From Peristeroidobacter agariperforans (GTDB lineage Bacteria; Pseudomonadota; Gammaproteobacteria; Steroidobacterales; Steroidobacteraceae): 64,000 bases of DNA. The position numbers were made by a program, and so were the translations under genes. Under the pieces are notes generated by a model that was not told where the DNA came from, searched no databases, and worked only from the letters and a program-made list of their open reading frames with translations. The DNA lies in NCBI RefSeq assembly GCF_004138335.1, contig NZ_RYFW01000001.1, positions 2,687,244-2,751,243 of the forward strand, in the 5' to 3' direction. Below are positions 17,729-26,198 of this stretch, one piece after another (position 1 is the stretch's first letter; every line of letters begins with the position of its first letter).

Positions 17729-18601
17729 CGCCGTCGGCTCGACCTGCAAGCCGATCGGGCGGATGCGCGCGGTTTTTACGCTGTTTTCCGCGGTCTGGAG
17801 AATCTCCACCGACAGGTTGCCGAGCTTCAGCCCGGTGCCGGGCTGCGGAATCGTTTCCAGGAATTCGAGAATCAAACCATTTAATGTGCGCGGTCCGTCG
17901 GTAGGCAGGTCCCAGCCGAGGGTTTTATTCAACACACGTATGCTGATCGCGCCGTTGATGACGAAACTGCCGTCGGCATCGCGATGAATATCTTGATGGA
18001 GCGCGCCCGGCGCACTGGTGAAGTCGCCGACGACTTCTTCGAGAATGTCCTCGAGTGTCACCAGGCCGCGGATGTCGCCGTACTCGTCGACGACCAGCGC
18101 GATCCGACGGCGATCGCGCTGAAAGTTCAGCAGTTGCACGCTCAGCGTCGTGCCCTCGGGTACGAAGTAGCCTTCTCGCTCGCGCGCCAGTTGTAACAAT
18201 CGTTCGCGCGTGAGGTCGGCGCGCGCCAACGCGTGCGCGACCTTCTTCATGTGCAGCATGCCGATGATGTTGTCGAGGTTGTTCTCGCAGACCGGCAGGC
18301 GCGTGTGAGGGGTGGAGCGCAGCGTATCGATGATGGAGTCCCAGTCATCGCTGATGTCGATGTAAGCGATCTCGCTGCGCGGGATCATGATGTCGTCGAC
18401 CTTCATGGTGTCGAGGTCGAGCAACTTGTCGGTGAGACGGCGGCGTGGATTGTCGTGTGGCCAGGGCGTCTGCTCCGAACGCCGGCGCGGTTTGACCCGC
18501 GGGCGGCGCGTGAAAGCGCGGCCCAAATAGAACCCGATGGTCGCGGCCACGAGGATCGCAAGCACCAGCGTGCTCATCCAACCGATCGCATGCAGACTCA
18601 A
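17711..18601 (-). CDS. CorC/HlyC-family protein, CBS pair, single membrane helix
   Basis: A 296-residue protein with one N-terminal membrane helix (LVLAILVAATIGFYLG, about 10-26), a basic linker, two CBS domains (VDDIMIPRSEIAYIDI; ALVVDEYGDIRGLVTLED) and a C-terminal transporter-associated CorC_HlyC domain (about 205-290). The residues match the C-terminal half of YfjD-type proteins, whose gene usually follows ypjD, but the multi-helix DUF21 (CNNM) transport domain of that family is absent. Only nine nucleotides separate this start from the ypjD stop, so no hidden N-terminus fits. It may be regulatory, like the short CorC/YbeX proteins of similar length, rather than a transporter. Confidence 0.8.
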   Translation of the reverse strand: MSLHAIGWMSTLVLAILVAATIGFYLGRAFTRRPRVKPRRRSEQTPWPHDNPRRRLTDKLLDLDTMKVDDIMIPRSEIAYIDISDDWDSIIDTLRSTPHTRLPVCENNLDNIIGMLHMKKVAHALARADLTRERLLQLAREREGYFVPEGTTLSVQLLNFQRDRRRIALVVDEYGDIRGLVTLEDILEEVVGDFTSAPGALHQDIHRDADGSFVINGAISIRVLNKTLGWDLPTDGPRTLNGLILEFLETIPQPGTGLKLGNLSVEILQTAENSVKTARIRPIGLQVEPTASKGVA

Positions 18602-18610
18602 ATCCGTTCC

Positions 18611-19420
18611 TCAACCCCAGTGCCGGCCCAGAATGGACTCGAGCACGATTTTGGAACCGAAATACGCCAGACCCAGCAGCGCGAAGCCGCTCAAAGTCCA
18701 GTTCCTCGCGACGCGGCCGCGCCAGCCGAAACGCCAGCGACCGAACAACAGCACCGCGAATACCACCCACGCGAGGCACGACAGCACCGTCTTGTGAATG
18801 AGGTGCTGCGCGAACAAGTCGCGCACGAAGATGAAACCACTGAATAGCGCGAGCGTCAGCACCGCGAAGCCGGCGCCGAGCGCCTGGAACGTGGCGGACT
18901 CGAGCGCTTCCATCGACGGCAGGATCGTGAGCATGCCGAGCGGCCGCCGGCTGCGCAGTCGACGATCGAGCAGTGCCAGGGCCACGGCGAGTGCGACGGC
19001 GATGGTGAGAAGCGCATAAGCCAACGTCGAGAGCACGATGTGCGCGGCGATCTCCCAGCTCTGCTGTTCGAGCGCGTAACCCGCGTTGCCCTCCACGGTA
19101 GTTGCGGCGACGACGCCCGCGATGGCCATGAGAATGGAGCCGATGCCGGCGAAGCGCGGCCGCGCCCAGGTGAGCACCAGCGCTATGAGCCCCGTGGGCC
19201 ATCCGATGAGCGAGGCGGTTTCGGTGACGGTGAACGCCAGTTCGGGTTTGGCGAACACGCTTTGCCAGAGCAGGGCGCCATGGAGCGCGACGGCGATGGC
19301 CCCGAGTCCAAGGCCCGCGATCCGGCGGCCGTGCGCAGCCCTCTCATCGGCGCGATACACGCTCGAGGCAAGCCATGCGGCGCATGCCAGATAGCAGGCG
19401 AGAACGACGATGGACAACAC
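18611..19420 (-). CDS. ypjD: YpjD/CcsA-family cytochrome c assembly-type membrane protein
   Basis: A 269-residue protein with about eight membrane helices and the CcsA-like signature around WEIAAHIVLSTLAYALLTIA and FAQHLIHKTVLSCLAWVVFA, where two conserved His residues could ligate heme. YpjD proteins are CcsA relatives of uncertain function, commonly encoded beside ffh. Here ypjD is divergent from ffh with a heptad-repeat region between them and forms an operon with the downstream CorC-like gene. Confidence 0.85.
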   Translation of the reverse strand: MLSIVVLACYLACAAWLASSVYRADERAAHGRRIAGLGLGAIAVALHGALLWQSVFAKPELAFTVTETASLIGWPTGLIALVLTWARPRFAGIGSILMAIAGVVAATTVEGNAGYALEQQSWEIAAHIVLSTLAYALLTIAVALAVALALLDRRLRSRRPLGMLTILPSMEALESATFQALGAGFAVLTLALFSGFIFVRDLFAQHLIHKTVLSCLAWVVFAVLLFGRWRFGWRGRVARNWTLSGFALLGLAYFGSKIVLESILGRHWG

Positions 19421-19469
19421 TGAGGTGGAAGACTCAGATAAGGATGACGCGCCTAGGATAACGGATCGC

Positions 19470-19504
19470 GGTTAGCGGTTGGCGGTTAGCGGGTGGGGGT
19501 TGGC
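19470..19504 (+). repeat. Heptanucleotide tandem repeat, block A
   Basis: Five contiguous heptads: GGTTAGC, GGTTGGC, GGTTAGC, GGGTGGG, GGTTGGC. The block is an inverted counterpart of block B 40 nt downstream, and the same unit recurs between sufB and sufC. It sits in the ypjD-ffh divergent gap, about 50 nt upstream of ypjD. Confidence 0.85.
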
Positions 19505-19544
19505 TAAGAGGCGCAGCGGCCATATTTCCCTCCGGCTGTCTTAA

Positions 19545-19579
19545 ACTAACCGCCAACCGCGAACCGCCAACCGCCAACC
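19545..19579 (-). repeat. Heptanucleotide tandem repeat, block B (inverted)
   Basis: Five contiguous heptads on the plus strand: ACTAACC, GCCAACC, GCGAACC, GCCAACC, GCCAACC, the complement of the block A unit. Blocks A and B could pair into a stem of up to 35 bp around a 40-nt loop. Block B ends 14 nt before the ffh ATG and occupies the expected ribosome-binding area; no purine-rich Shine-Dalgarno is visible. Confidence 0.85.
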
Positions 19580-19593
19580 GCTTCAAAAATTTC

Positions 19594-20955
19594 ATGTTCG
19601 ACAAACTGACTGAACGCCTGCAAGGCGTCATGGAGAGCCTGCGGGGCCGCGGGCGTCTTACCGAGGAGAATATCGCCGACACGCTGCGCCAGGTCCGTAT
19701 GGCGCTGCTGGAGGCGGACGTCGCGCTTCCGGTCGTGAAGGGCTTCGTCGACACCATCCGCGGCAAGGTCGTCGGCCAGGAGTTCGATAAGAGCCTGACG
19801 CCGGGCCAGATGCTGGTGAAGCTCATCCATGACGAGCTGATCGCGCTGATGGGCGCGGGCGTCCGGCCGCTGAATCTGCGCGCGCAGCCGCCGGTGGTCA
19901 TTCTGCTGGCGGGCCTGCAGGGCGCGGGTAAAACGACCTCTGCGGGCAAGCTCGCCAAGTGGCTGAAGGAGAACGAGCGCAAGAAGGTGCTGCTCGCCAG
20001 TACCGACGTTTACCGTCCGGCCGCCATCCTGCAGCTGGAGCGACTCGCGACCCAGCTGGATGTCGCGTTCTTCCCGTCCGATCCCAAGAAACCCGCGGTG
20101 ACGCTGGCGAAGGAAGCGCTGACCGAGGCCAAGCAGTCGCTGTACGACGTCCTGATCGTCGACACCGCCGGCCGACTACACGTCGACGACGAAATGATGG
20201 TGGAGATCAAGGACATCGCCGGCGCTGTCACGCCTACCGAAACGCTGTTCGTGGTCGACAGCATGGCCGGTCAGGACGCGGTGAACGCGGCCAAGGCGTT
20301 TGGCGCGGCGCTGACGCTGACGGGCGTCGTCCTCACGAAAACCGACGGCGACGCGCGCGGTGGCGCGGCCCTGTCGGTGCGGCAGATCACTGGTGCGCCC
20401 ATTCTTTTCATGGGCACGGGCGAGAAAACCGATGCTCTGGAGCCGTTCCACGCCGAGCGCGTGGCCTCGCGCATCTTGGGCATGGGCGACGTCTTGTCGT
20501 TGGTCGAAAAGGTCAGCCAGAACGTCGATCGCGAGCAGGCCGAGAAGCTGGCCCGCAAGCTGAAGAAGGGCAAGGACTTCGACCTGGAGGATCTGCACGA
20601 TCAGCTGCAACAGGTCGAGAAAATGGGCGGCCTGAGCGCGCTCATGGACAAGCTGCCCGCGCAGCTGGCCGGCAAGGCGGCGCAGATGCCCCAGGGCAAT
20701 GAGAAGGAGATCACGCGCCAGCTGGCCATGATCCGCTCCATGACCCCCGGCGAGCGCCGCTATCCCAAGACCATCGATGCCTCCCGCAAGCGCCGGATCG
20801 CGGCCGGCTCGGGCGTGCACGTGTCGGAGATCAACAAGCTCCTGAAGAACCACATGCAGATGCAGAAGATGATGAAGACGTTCTCCAAGGGCGGCGGCCT
20901 GCGCCGGCTGATGAGCGCCTTCGGCGGCGGGGGATTTCCCCGACCGGGCGGCTGA
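19594..20955 (+). CDS. ffh: Signal recognition particle protein Ffh
   Basis: A 453-residue SRP54-type GTPase that binds 4.5S RNA and signal sequences for co-translational targeting to FtsY and SecYEG. The N domain (MFDKLTERLQGVMESLRGRG) is followed by the G domain with GLQGAGKTTSAGKLA near residue 107, DTAGRLHVD and TKTDGDARGG, and then the Met-rich M domain (MMKTFSKGGG, ending in a Gly-rich tail). Length is typical. The start lacks a Shine-Dalgarno and is preceded by CTTCAAAAATTTC and the heptad repeats. Confidence 0.97.
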   Translation: MFDKLTERLQGVMESLRGRGRLTEENIADTLRQVRMALLEADVALPVVKGFVDTIRGKVVGQEFDKSLTPGQMLVKLIHDELIALMGAGVRPLNLRAQPPVVILLAGLQGAGKTTSAGKLAKWLKENERKKVLLASTDVYRPAAILQLERLATQLDVAFFPSDPKKPAVTLAKEALTEAKQSLYDVLIVDTAGRLHVDDEMMVEIKDIAGAVTPTETLFVVDSMAGQDAVNAAKAFGAALTLTGVVLTKTDGDARGGAALSVRQITGAPILFMGTGEKTDALEPFHAERVASRILGMGDVLSLVEKVSQNVDREQAEKLARKLKKGKDFDLEDLHDQLQQVEKMGGLSALMDKLPAQLAGKAAQMPQGNEKEITRQLAMIRSMTPGERRYPKTIDASRKRRIAAGSGVHVSEINKLLKNHMQMQKMMKTFSKGGGLRRLMSAFGGGGFPRPGG

Positions 20956-20971
20956 ACCTGACCGTTTGGCT

Positions 20972-20999
20972 TTGAAAAAACCTATACATCCAGTATAGT
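20972..20999 (+). promoter_or_regulatory. Promoter of rpsP-rimM-trmD-rplS
   Basis: TTGAAA (20972-20977), a 16-nt AT-rich spacer and TATAGT (20994-20999) give a good sigma-70 promoter about 70 nt upstream of rpsP. A CCGGG/CCCGG hairpin follows in the leader near 21014-21032. Confidence 0.7.
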
Positions 21000-21069
21000 T
21001 CGCGCCCTTTTCCGGGTGCCCCGTGCCCGGACGCCCGGCTTTACGTATTGATTTCGAGGCTTTAGCAGC

Positions 21070-21327
21070 ATGGTCACGATCCGGCTCACCCGTCGTGGGG
21101 CGAAGAAGACGCCCTTCTATCACATCGTCGTCACCGACAGCCGTATGCGTCAGGGCGGCACGACCCTGGAGCAGGTCGGCTTTTTCAACCCGATTCCGAC
21201 CGGCAAGCAGCGCCGCCTGGAGCTGAAGCTGGACCGCGTCGACTACTGGGTCGGCAAGGGCGCGAAGCCGTCCGAGCGCGTCGCCGAGCTGGTCAAGACG
21301 CATCGTAAGCAGGCTGTCGCGGCCTGA
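21070..21327 (+). CDS. rpsP: 30S ribosomal protein S16
   Basis: An 85-residue S16 (MVTIRLTRRGAKKTPFYHIV) with the conserved SRMRQGGTTLEQVGFFNPI and the DRVDYWVGKGAKPSERVAEL segment. First gene of the classical rpsP-rimM-trmD-rplS operon, behind a strong promoter. Confidence 0.97.
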   Translation: MVTIRLTRRGAKKTPFYHIVVTDSRMRQGGTTLEQVGFFNPIPTGKQRRLELKLDRVDYWVGKGAKPSERVAELVKTHRKQAVAA

Positions 21328-21362
21328 TTTGCAGCGCTGAGCGCTGCCTGTGTTGATCGATT

Positions 21363-21887
21363 ATGGGCGACGCGCAGGCTGAAGACCGCTGGGTAGTGCT
21401 GGGCAAGATCGGCAGCACTTTCGGCGTGCAGGGCTGGGTTCGGATTACTTCGTACACCGACCCGCCCGAGAACATTCTGGACTACGACAGCTGGCACCTG
21501 CTTCGAGCCGGGCAGTGGGAAGCGGTCGAAGTCGAAGACGGGCGCATGACCGCCAAAGGCGTGCTGGCCAAGCTGGCCGGCATCGAGACTCCGGAAGAGG
21601 CTCGGCTGCAGGTGGGCATCGAGATTGCCGTCCGGCGCAGCGAGCTGCCGCCTACGGCGCCCGGAGAGTTTTACTGGAGCGATCTGGAAGGACTGGAAGC
21701 GCTGACCCCGAGCGGCGAATCGCTGGGTCGCGTGGACCACTTCCGCAGTACGCCGGGTGGCGATATCGCGGTGGTCAAAGGCGTCAAGGAGCACTGGATC
21801 CCGTTCGTGAAGGACCGGATCGTCAAGGTCGACCTGGATGCCGGGCGCATCGTGTTCGACTGGGGTGTGGACTGGCTGGACGATTGA
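21363..21887 (+). CDS. rimM: Ribosome maturation factor RimM
   Basis: A 174-residue 16S rRNA processing factor acting on the 30S head near S19. The N-terminal domain has VVLGKIGSTFGVQGWVRITS, and the PRC-barrel domain has FYWSDLEGLEALTPSGESLG and WIPFVKDRIVKVDLDAGRI. Length is normal. It lies 35 nt after rpsP and 9 nt before trmD. Confidence 0.95.
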   Translation: MGDAQAEDRWVVLGKIGSTFGVQGWVRITSYTDPPENILDYDSWHLLRAGQWEAVEVEDGRMTAKGVLAKLAGIETPEEARLQVGIEIAVRRSELPPTAPGEFYWSDLEGLEALTPSGESLGRVDHFRSTPGGDIAVVKGVKEHWIPFVKDRIVKVDLDAGRIVFDWGVDWLDD

Positions 21888-21896
21888 GTTCGGACG

Positions 21897-22634
21897 ATGC
21901 GCATCGAAGTGGTGACGCTGTTTCCGGAGTTCGTGGCCGAAGCAGTTCGAGTGGGTGTCCTGGGTCGCGCCATCGAGCGCGGCACGGTGGCGGTAAACGC
22001 CACGACCCCGCGCGAGTTCGCCACCGACGTGCACAAGTCCGTCGACGACCGTCCCTACGGGGGCGGGCCGGGCATGGTCATGACGATCGAGCCGGCGCGG
22101 ACCTCGATACGAGCCGCGAAGGCGCGATTGCCCGAAGGCAGTCGCAGCGTCTATCTGGCCGCCGATGGAGCGCCGTTGACGCATGCGAAGGCGCAGGAGC
22201 TGGCGAAGTTGCCGGGCCTGTTGCTGCTGGCAGGGCGCTATGAAGGTGTCGACGAGCGGCTGATTCAGTCGGAGATCGACGAGAGCGTGTCCATCGGCGA
22301 CTACGTGTTGTCGGGGGGCGAGCTGCCGGCGCTGGTGCTGATCGACGCCGTGGTCCGGCTACTGCCGGGTGTGCTGGGCGATGAGGCGTCGGCGGTCGAG
22401 GATTCGTTCGTCGCCGGGCTGCTCGACTGGCCGCACTACACGCGGCCGGAAGTGTTCGAAGGGCAGGCCGTGCCCGCGGTGCTGGTCGGTGGCAATCATG
22501 CCGCGATCCGCCGCTGGCGCGAGCAGCAGGCGCTCGGGCGCACCTGGCTGCGGCGCCCGGACTTGATCGAGAAACTGGCGCTGACGGCCGAACAGCAGCG
22601 CTTATTGAAAGAATTTTTGGCGGAGCCGAAGTAG
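21897..22634 (+). CDS. trmD: tRNA (guanine-37-N1)-methyltransferase TrmD
   Basis: A 245-residue SPOUT methyltransferase that forms m1G37 and prevents frameshifting. Visible motifs are [39 protein letters not shown] and the trefoil-knot segment [20 protein letters not shown]. Third gene of the rpsP operon. Confidence 0.96.
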   Translation: MRIEVVTLFPEFVAEAVRVGVLGRAIERGTVAVNATTPREFATDVHKSVDDRPYGGGPGMVMTIEPARTSIRAAKARLPEGSRSVYLAADGAPLTHAKAQELAKLPGLLLLAGRYEGVDERLIQSEIDESVSIGDYVLSGGELPALVLIDAVVRLLPGVLGDEASAVEDSFVAGLLDWPHYTRPEVFEGQAVPAVLVGGNHAAIRRWREQQALGRTWLRRPDLIEKLALTAEQQRLLKEFLAEPK

Positions 22635-22679
22635 TAATCAGGCTCTCCGCCGCCGGTTTGAATACGGATGGGTACGACC

Positions 22680-23021
22680 ATGAACATCATCGAAAAGCTC
22701 GAGAGCGAAGCCGCAGGCAAAGAAATTCCGGACTTCTCGCCCGGCGACACCGTCGTCGTGGAAGTGAAGGTGAAGGAAGGCGACCGCGAGCGCACGCAGG
22801 CCTATGAAGGCGTCGTGATCGCCCGTCGCAATCGCGGCTTCAACTCGTCTTTCACCGTGCGCAAGATTTCGCACGGCGAAGGCGTCGAGCGCGTGTTCCA
22901 GACCTACAGCCCGTCGATCGGCGCCATCACCGTGAAGCGTCGCGGTAACGTCCGTCGCGCCAAGCTGTACTACCTGCGCGATCTGACCGGCAAGGCCGCG
23001 CGCATCGAAGAAAAGGTGTAA
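22680..23021 (+). CDS. rplS: 50S ribosomal protein L19
   Basis: A 113-residue L19 beginning [19 protein letters not shown], with [39 protein letters not shown] and [16 protein letters not shown]. An in-frame ATG at 22668 would add four residues (MGTT); 22680 aligns with family starts. Last gene of the operon. Confidence 0.95.
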   Translation: MNIIEKLESEAAGKEIPDFSPGDTVVVEVKVKEGDRERTQAYEGVVIARRNRGFNSSFTVRKISHGEGVERVFQTYSPSIGAITVKRRGNVRRAKLYYLRDLTGKAARIEEKV

Positions 23022-23087
23022 TTCACACCTACGGATTGCTGGTCGGCGTTGGCTCAAAGCTACACGCCGGCCATCCCTCCCATCCCG

Positions 23088-23115
23088 GTTAGCCGCGCGT
23101 CTCACGCGCGCTAAC
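23088..23115 (+). terminator. Hairpin after the rplS operon
   Basis: GTTAGC-c-GCGCGT, loop CTC, ACGCGC-GCTAAC: a twelve-pair stem with one bulged C, 66 nt after the rplS stop and before the next gene. Only a weak T-rich stretch follows. Confidence 0.5.
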
Positions 23116-23121
23116 TGCTTC

Positions 23122-23160
23122 GTCTCCGCGGTGGTTAAACTGTGTCTTCCTAGCGGAGAC
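23122..23160 (+). promoter_or_regulatory. Inverted repeat overlapping the next gene's ribosome binding site
   Basis: GTCTCCGC (23122-23129) and its exact complement GCGGAGAC (23153-23160) are separated by 23 nt. The right arm contains the GGAG Shine-Dalgarno of the sugar dehydrogenase that starts at 23164, so pairing would hide it. A role in translational control is inference. Confidence 0.35.
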
Positions 23161-23163
23161 ACC

Positions 23164-24285
23164 ATGCCCACCTCTCTCCCCCGCCTGCTGTTCAGCTTGC
23201 TCGCGACCTGTTGCGCGACCGCTGCGCTCGCCAGTCCGGCGACCGACAAGGTGCTGCAGAACGTTCGTCTGCCCGCCGGCTTCCAGCTCGAGGTCTACGC
23301 CGACAATGTGCCGGCCGCCCGCTCCATGGCGCTGGGCGCGAAGGGCACTTTGTTCGTGGGCACGCGCGGCACCACTGTTTATGCCATCAGCGGCTCGCCG
23401 GGCACCGGACTCAAACCGACGGTGCGGGTGATCGCGAACAAGCTGAACATGCCGAACGGCGTCGCCTTCCGCGATGGCGCGCTCTATGTCGCCGAGGTGC
23501 ATCGCATCCTTCGCTACGACGACATCGAATCGACGCTGACCGGCGTGCCGGCGCCCAAAGTGGTGCGCGACGATCTGCCGACCGCGCGCCATCACGGCTG
23601 GAAATACATTGCGTTCGGCCCGGACGGAAAGTTGTACGTGCCGATCGGCGCGCCCTGCAATGTTTGTAACGAGCCGAACTTCGCCGTCATCACGCGCATG
23701 AATGCCGATGGCTCGGGCCACGAAGTGTTTGCTCGCGGCGTTCGTAACTCGGTCGGCTTTACCTGGCACCCCACCACCAAAGAACTTTGGTTCACCGACA
23801 ACGGCCGTGATTATCTCGGCGACGATTCGCCGCCGTGCGAGCTGAACGTCGCGCCGCGCGCCGGGCTCGACTTCGGCTTTCCCTACTGCCACGGCCGGGA
23901 CACCAAGGATCCGGATTTCGGCAAGCTGGGCGATTGCTCTCGCATGACGCCGCCGGTGCGAACCTTGGGCGCGCACGTCGCGCCACTGGGTGTGAAGTTC
24001 TATACCGGCACGGCGTTCCCCGAGAAGTACCGCAATCAGGTGTTGATCGCCGAGCATGGCTCCTGGAACCGCAGCGCCAAGGCCGGCAAGAGCGGTTATC
24101 GCCTGACCCTGGTACGGCTCGACGGCGAGAAGGCGATCGGTTATGAACCTTTCGCGACCGGCTTCACTCGCGACGACGACGTGCTCGGACGGCCGGTCGA
24201 TCTGCTGGTGCTCGAGGACGGCTCGATGCTGATTTCCGACGACACCGCCGGCGCCATCTACCGACTGACTTATTCCGCGACCTGA
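23164..24285 (+). CDS. Secreted PQQ-dependent sugar (glucose/sorbosone-type) dehydrogenase
   Basis: About 373 residues. A Sec signal peptide (LPRLLFSLLATCCATAALAS) precedes a six-bladed beta-propeller: LPAGFQLEVYADNVPAARSM, FGPDGKLYVPIGAPCNVCNE, RGVRNSVGFTWHPTTKELWF, TDNGRDYLGDDSPPCEL and LIAEHGSWNR are the soluble aldose dehydrogenase/sorbosone dehydrogenase signatures. It probably oxidises a sugar or aldehyde in the periplasm with PQQ. Four extra cysteines (CNVC, PPCE, FPYCHG) could form disulfides. The substrate cannot be read from sequence, and no PQQ synthesis genes are in view. ATG at 23164 is chosen over a GTG at 23131 for its GGAG and signal peptide. Confidence 0.85.
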   Translation: MPTSLPRLLFSLLATCCATAALASPATDKVLQNVRLPAGFQLEVYADNVPAARSMALGAKGTLFVGTRGTTVYAISGSPGTGLKPTVRVIANKLNMPNGVAFRDGALYVAEVHRILRYDDIESTLTGVPAPKVVRDDLPTARHHGWKYIAFGPDGKLYVPIGAPCNVCNEPNFAVITRMNADGSGHEVFARGVRNSVGFTWHPTTKELWFTDNGRDYLGDDSPPCELNVAPRAGLDFGFPYCHGRDTKDPDFGKLGDCSRMTPPVRTLGAHVAPLGVKFYTGTAFPEKYRNQVLIAEHGSWNRSAKAGKSGYRLTLVRLDGEKAIGYEPFATGFTRDDDVLGRPVDLLVLEDGSMLISDDTAGAIYRLTYSAT

Positions 24286-24319
24286 CCTTTCCCTTCACTC
24301 GACATTCGACGCCTGCTCC

Positions 24320-26155
24320 ATGAAAGCGATTGCCTGGTTCCTGACCTTCATCTGGCGTGGTCTCGATGGCCTGCGCAAAGTGCTGCACCTGATCGTGCTG
24401 CTGGTGCTGTTCCTGGCGATCGGCGCGTTGATTTCGCCGGCCAATCCGATCGTTCCTCACAAGGCGGCGCTGGTGCTCTCGCCGCAGGGCGCGCTGGTCG
24501 AACAACTGGCGGGCGATCCGTTCGAGCGCGCGGTGGCTGAGGCGTACGGTCAGAGCCGTCCTGAAACATTGCTGCGCGATCTGGTCGATGTGGTCGACAC
24601 CGCGGCGAAAGACAAGCGCATCGAGCTGATGGTGCTCGATTTGAGCGGCATGGCCGGCGGCGGCATTGCCAAGATGCAGGAGCTGGCAGCAGCGATTCAG
24701 CGCTTCCGGGCGGCGGGCAAGAAGGTGTTTGCGTTCGGCGAAAGTTTCGACCAGGCGCAGTACTACCTCGCCGCGCAGGCCGACGAGATTTATCTGGATC
24801 CGCACGGCCTGGTGCTCATCGAAGGCTTCGGTTACTACCGCACGTTCCTGAAAGGCGTGATCGACAAGCTGTCGGTCGACGTGAACGTGTTCCGCGCCGG
24901 CAAGTTCAAGTCGTTCACGGATCAATTCAGCCGCAGCGACATGTCCGAGCAGGAAGAGCAGGAGAGCATGGCCTGGCTGAATGCGCTGTGGAAACAGTAT
25001 CTGGCGGGCGTCGCCAAGGCGCGCGGGCTCGATGAAGGCGCGATTGCCGCTTACGCGAACGAGTACGCCGAGATCGCGAAGTCACATCGCGGCGATCTGG
25101 CCACGGCGGCACTGGAACGCAATCTGGTCACCGAGCTGAAGTCACGCCGGGAATTCGAGGATCAGATCAAGGCGCTGGTCGGCGAGGATGAGGATGAACA
25201 TACGTTCAACGGCATCATGAACTGGGACTACCTGGCCGCGGCCCGCTCCAGCGAACCGCTGCTCGAAGGCGATCGCGTCGGCGTCGTGGTTGCGTCGGGC
25301 GAGATTCTCGACGGCGCGCAGCCGCCGGGCACGATCGGCTCCGACTCGACGTCACGTCTGCTGCGCGACGCGCTCTACGACGACTCGATCAAAGCAGTGG
25401 TGCTGCGAATCGACAGCCCTGGCGGCAGCATGCTGGCCTCGGAAGTGATCCGTCGCGAGATCGATGCGCTACGCGATGCCGGCAAGCCGGTGATCGCGTC
25501 GATGAGCAGCACGGCGGCGTCGGGTGGTTATTACATCGCCATGGATGCGGATGAGATCTGGGCCAGCCCCGCGACGCTCACTGGCTCGATTGGCGTGTTC
25601 GCCGTGTTCCCGACCATCGAGCGCACGCTGGAGAAGTTTGGCGTCACCATCGACGGCGTGGGCACGACCCCGCTCGCCGGCTCGCTGCGCCTGGATCGCA
25701 CGCTCAACGATGGCGCCAAGGAGATCCTGCAGAACTCCATCGATCACGCCTACAGCGTGTTCGTGAACAACGTGGCCACGGCGCGCGAGAAGTCCTTCCA
25801 GGATATCGATGAGGTCGCGCAGGGCCGCGTGTGGGCCGGGGTCGACGCCGCTCAGCACGGCCTGGTCGACAAGCTCGGCTCGTACAAGGACGCGCTGAAT
25901 TCCGCCGCGGAGAAGGCGGGCTTGGGCAAGGACTACAAGGTTCACTACATCGAGGCGCCGATGGGCTGGCGCCAGGCGCTCGCCATGCGCTCACAGGCGC
26001 TGGCCGCGCGCGTTACCCGCGCGCTGGTGCCGGAGCACGAATTGTTTTCTAACGCACGCCGCATCCTGGCGCCGTTGGAAGCGGAGTTGACGCGCTTGGC
26101 GCGGTTCAACGATCCGAAGAATGTGTATTACTACTGCATGTGTTCAGCGCCCTGA
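24320..26155 (+). CDS. sppA: Signal peptide peptidase SppA (67-kDa type)
   Basis: A 611-residue inner-membrane serine protease that degrades cleaved signal peptides. An N-terminal membrane anchor (VLHLIVLLVLFLAIGALIS) precedes two tandem protease-like halves. The catalytic dyad is visible: Lys197 in RAGKFKSFTDQF and Ser401 in SSTAASGGYYIA. Length and duplicated architecture match the E. coli-type protein. It ends close to a strong hairpin that separates it from the convergent receptor pseudogene. Confidence 0.95.
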   Translation: MKAIAWFLTFIWRGLDGLRKVLHLIVLLVLFLAIGALISPANPIVPHKAALVLSPQGALVEQLAGDPFERAVAEAYGQSRPETLLRDLVDVVDTAAKDKRIELMVLDLSGMAGGGIAKMQELAAAIQRFRAAGKKVFAFGESFDQAQYYLAAQADEIYLDPHGLVLIEGFGYYRTFLKGVIDKLSVDVNVFRAGKFKSFTDQFSRSDMSEQEEQESMAWLNALWKQYLAGVAKARGLDEGAIAAYANEYAEIAKSHRGDLATAALERNLVTELKSRREFEDQIKALVGEDEDEHTFNGIMNWDYLAAARSSEPLLEGDRVGVVVASGEILDGAQPPGTIGSDSTSRLLRDALYDDSIKAVVLRIDSPGGSMLASEVIRREIDALRDAGKPVIASMSSTAASGGYYIAMDADEIWASPATLTGSIGVFAVFPTIERTLEKFGVTIDGVGTTPLAGSLRLDRTLNDGAKEILQNSIDHAYSVFVNNVATAREKSFQDIDEVAQGRVWAGVDAAQHGLVDKLGSYKDALNSAAEKAGLGKDYKVHYIEAPMGWRQALAMRSQALAARVTRALVPEHELFSNARRILAPLEAELTRLARFNDPKNVYYYCMCSAP

Positions 26156-26163
26156 GAATAAAA

Positions 26164-26190
26164 ACTGGCGGGCCGTCCTGGCCCGCCAGT
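26164..26190 (-). terminator. Intrinsic terminator between sppA and the receptor gene
   Basis: A perfect 11-bp stem, ACTGGCGGGCC/GGCCCGCCAGT, with a five-base loop. On the minus strand it is followed directly by TTTTATT, a proper U-tract, so it should terminate the TonB receptor transcript; on the plus strand it closes the sppA transcript without a T-run. Confidence 0.85.
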
Positions 26191-26198
26191 GAGCTCGA

